From Rhodocyclaceae bacterium (GTDB lineage Bacteria > Pseudomonadota > Gammaproteobacteria > Burkholderiales > Rhodocyclaceae): 64,000 bases of DNA. The notes beneath the pieces were generated by a model, which saw only the letters and a program-made list of their open reading frames with translations, ran no database searches and had not been told where the DNA came from. Shown piece after piece: positions 63,447 through 64,000 of the stretch. The DNA lies in contig JACFMQ010000001.1 of assembly GCA_019455325.1 (NCBI GenBank), forward strand, positions 679,864 through 743,863, written 5' to 3'. The translations under genes and the position numbers were made by a program. How positions within the stretch are numbered: the first letter of the stretch is position 1; each line of letters opens with the position of its first letter.

Positions 63447-63515
63447 GGCTAACCCTGCGGTCCACCGGACGCTGCGCGATAAAGCCGCGCAGCGCCGGTG
63501 ACCTCCACGTTATGC
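63447..63515 (+). repeat. attC site 3
   Basis: From GGCTAAC to GTTATGC (63509-63515), with arms GCTGCGCG/CGCGCAGC and CACCGG/CCGGTG-like. About 69 bp. Confidence 0.88.
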
Positions 63516-63543
63516 ATCATCAACCACCATACGGAGTTCATCC

Positions 63544-63894
63544 ATGGCAAACGAAATTTCCACACTTGAATCCGCAACGAGCTTGACGGGTATAGACATC
63601 AACAAAGCAGTTGCCGAAGCTCAAGCCGTTGGCAAGTTGTTCGAGAGAATGGGCATTAAAGAAGCAACTCTCCACAATGGGAATTATTTCAACCATAACC
63701 TTGAGAGCAACACAAAAACTGTAGTAACTGAAGGTTGTATTGTGCAAGAGCAGGAAAACACGGTAACGGTCATTCTCAAGAAAACAGATGCAGCACCTCT
63801 CGCAGCCGTCTCAGAGATTGATAGCCAAACACAAAAAGCTCTTGGGTCTTTCGTCGGAAAATCTCAACCTTGGATTTCTCAAAATAAAGAGTAA
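63544..63894 (+). CDS. Integron cassette 4: hypothetical protein
   Basis: 116 aa from ATG with CGGAG nearby. Polar, no signal or membrane segment. No family recognised. Low GC compared with the chromosome. Confidence 0.6.
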   Translation: MANEISTLESATSLTGIDINKAVAEAQAVGKLFERMGIKEATLHNGNYFNHNLESNTKTVVTEGCIVQEQENTVTVILKKTDAAPLAAVSEIDSQTQKALGSFVGKSQPWISQNKE

Positions 63895-63895
63895 T

Positions 63896-63945
63896 GCATA
63901 ACAATTCGCTCAAGCCGACCCGCTGAAGCGGGCGGCTTAGCCCCA
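63896..63945 (+). repeat. attC site 4, incomplete or decayed
   Basis: Starts GCATAACAATTCGCTCAAGCC, with arms CCCGCT/AGCGGG and a GGCTTAG end, like attC 1. No GTTRRRY right end follows before base 64000, so it is either damaged or unusually long. Confidence 0.6.
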
Positions 63946-64000
63946 ACTACAAGGGCTTCCCCAAAACGCAAGCGCCAAGACGGTTTTCTAGTTCATCATT

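Overview
The window is high-GC DNA from a betaproteobacterium, most likely a member of the Rhodocyclales (Azonexus/Dechloromonas/Accumulibacter-like). This is inferred from codon use and from the gene set: a six-gene Rnf complex followed by nth, DUF1841, NnrS, AcnB, and the RbbA/YhiI/YhhJ exporter. I see no rRNA, tRNA or CRISPR array.

Layout. (1) 1-10.5 kb, + strand: rnfA(partial)BCDGE, a DUF433 antitoxin with a truncated toxin remnant, nth, a FIST sensor, DUF1841, an Old Yellow Enzyme, and a MoxR/VWA pair. (2) 10.5-22.5 kb: a response regulator, a GspE/PilB ATPase, a nitronate monooxygenase-like protein, NnrS, a lower-GC RhuM gene, a degraded aldehyde dehydrogenase start, psd, a CBS protein and a large PutA. 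(3) 22.6-38.1 kb, mostly - strand: a haem/iron acquisition island. In transcription order it carries fecI, fecR, a broken HigB/XRE pair, an STN-type TonB receptor, a secreted hemophilin-like protein, then a second receptor and second hemophilin-like protein, and one Slam exporter. The receptor/hemophore pair is a tandem duplication. An AbiE toxin-antitoxin module sits head-on between the two copies, bounded by a 26-bp direct repeat. Fur-box-like sites precede fecI and both receptors. (4) 38.6-45.4 kb: a cobalamin riboswitch, a TonB receptor and an orphan, apparently membrane-anchored CobN-type chelatase. The block lies between the intact acnB 3' end and a displaced, decayed copy of that 3' end. 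(5) 45.4-60.6 kb: acnB, a PagL-like deacylase, YkgJ/TrmB/DusC, an FAD oxidoreductase, a PIN protein, a GGDEF cyclase, and the YhiI-RbbA-YhhJ-type exporter operon. (6) 60.6-64 kb: an integron with an intI under a LexA-box-like site, an attI region, and at least four lower-GC cassettes separated by attC sites. One cassette encodes a SeqA-N-like plus RAMA-like protein behind its own promoter.

How the parts fit. FecI/FecR plus the STN domains of the two receptors form a plausible surface-signalling circuit. The two receptors share a nearly identical STN domain but have diverged downstream, while the two secreted proteins share the C-terminal region expected to be read by a single Slam. The best candidates for an undescribed system are this duplicated hemophore/receptor array, the riboswitch-TonB receptor-CobN block, and the SeqA/RAMA integron cassette. 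All functions are assigned from sequence motifs and gene order read by eye. No database search was run.
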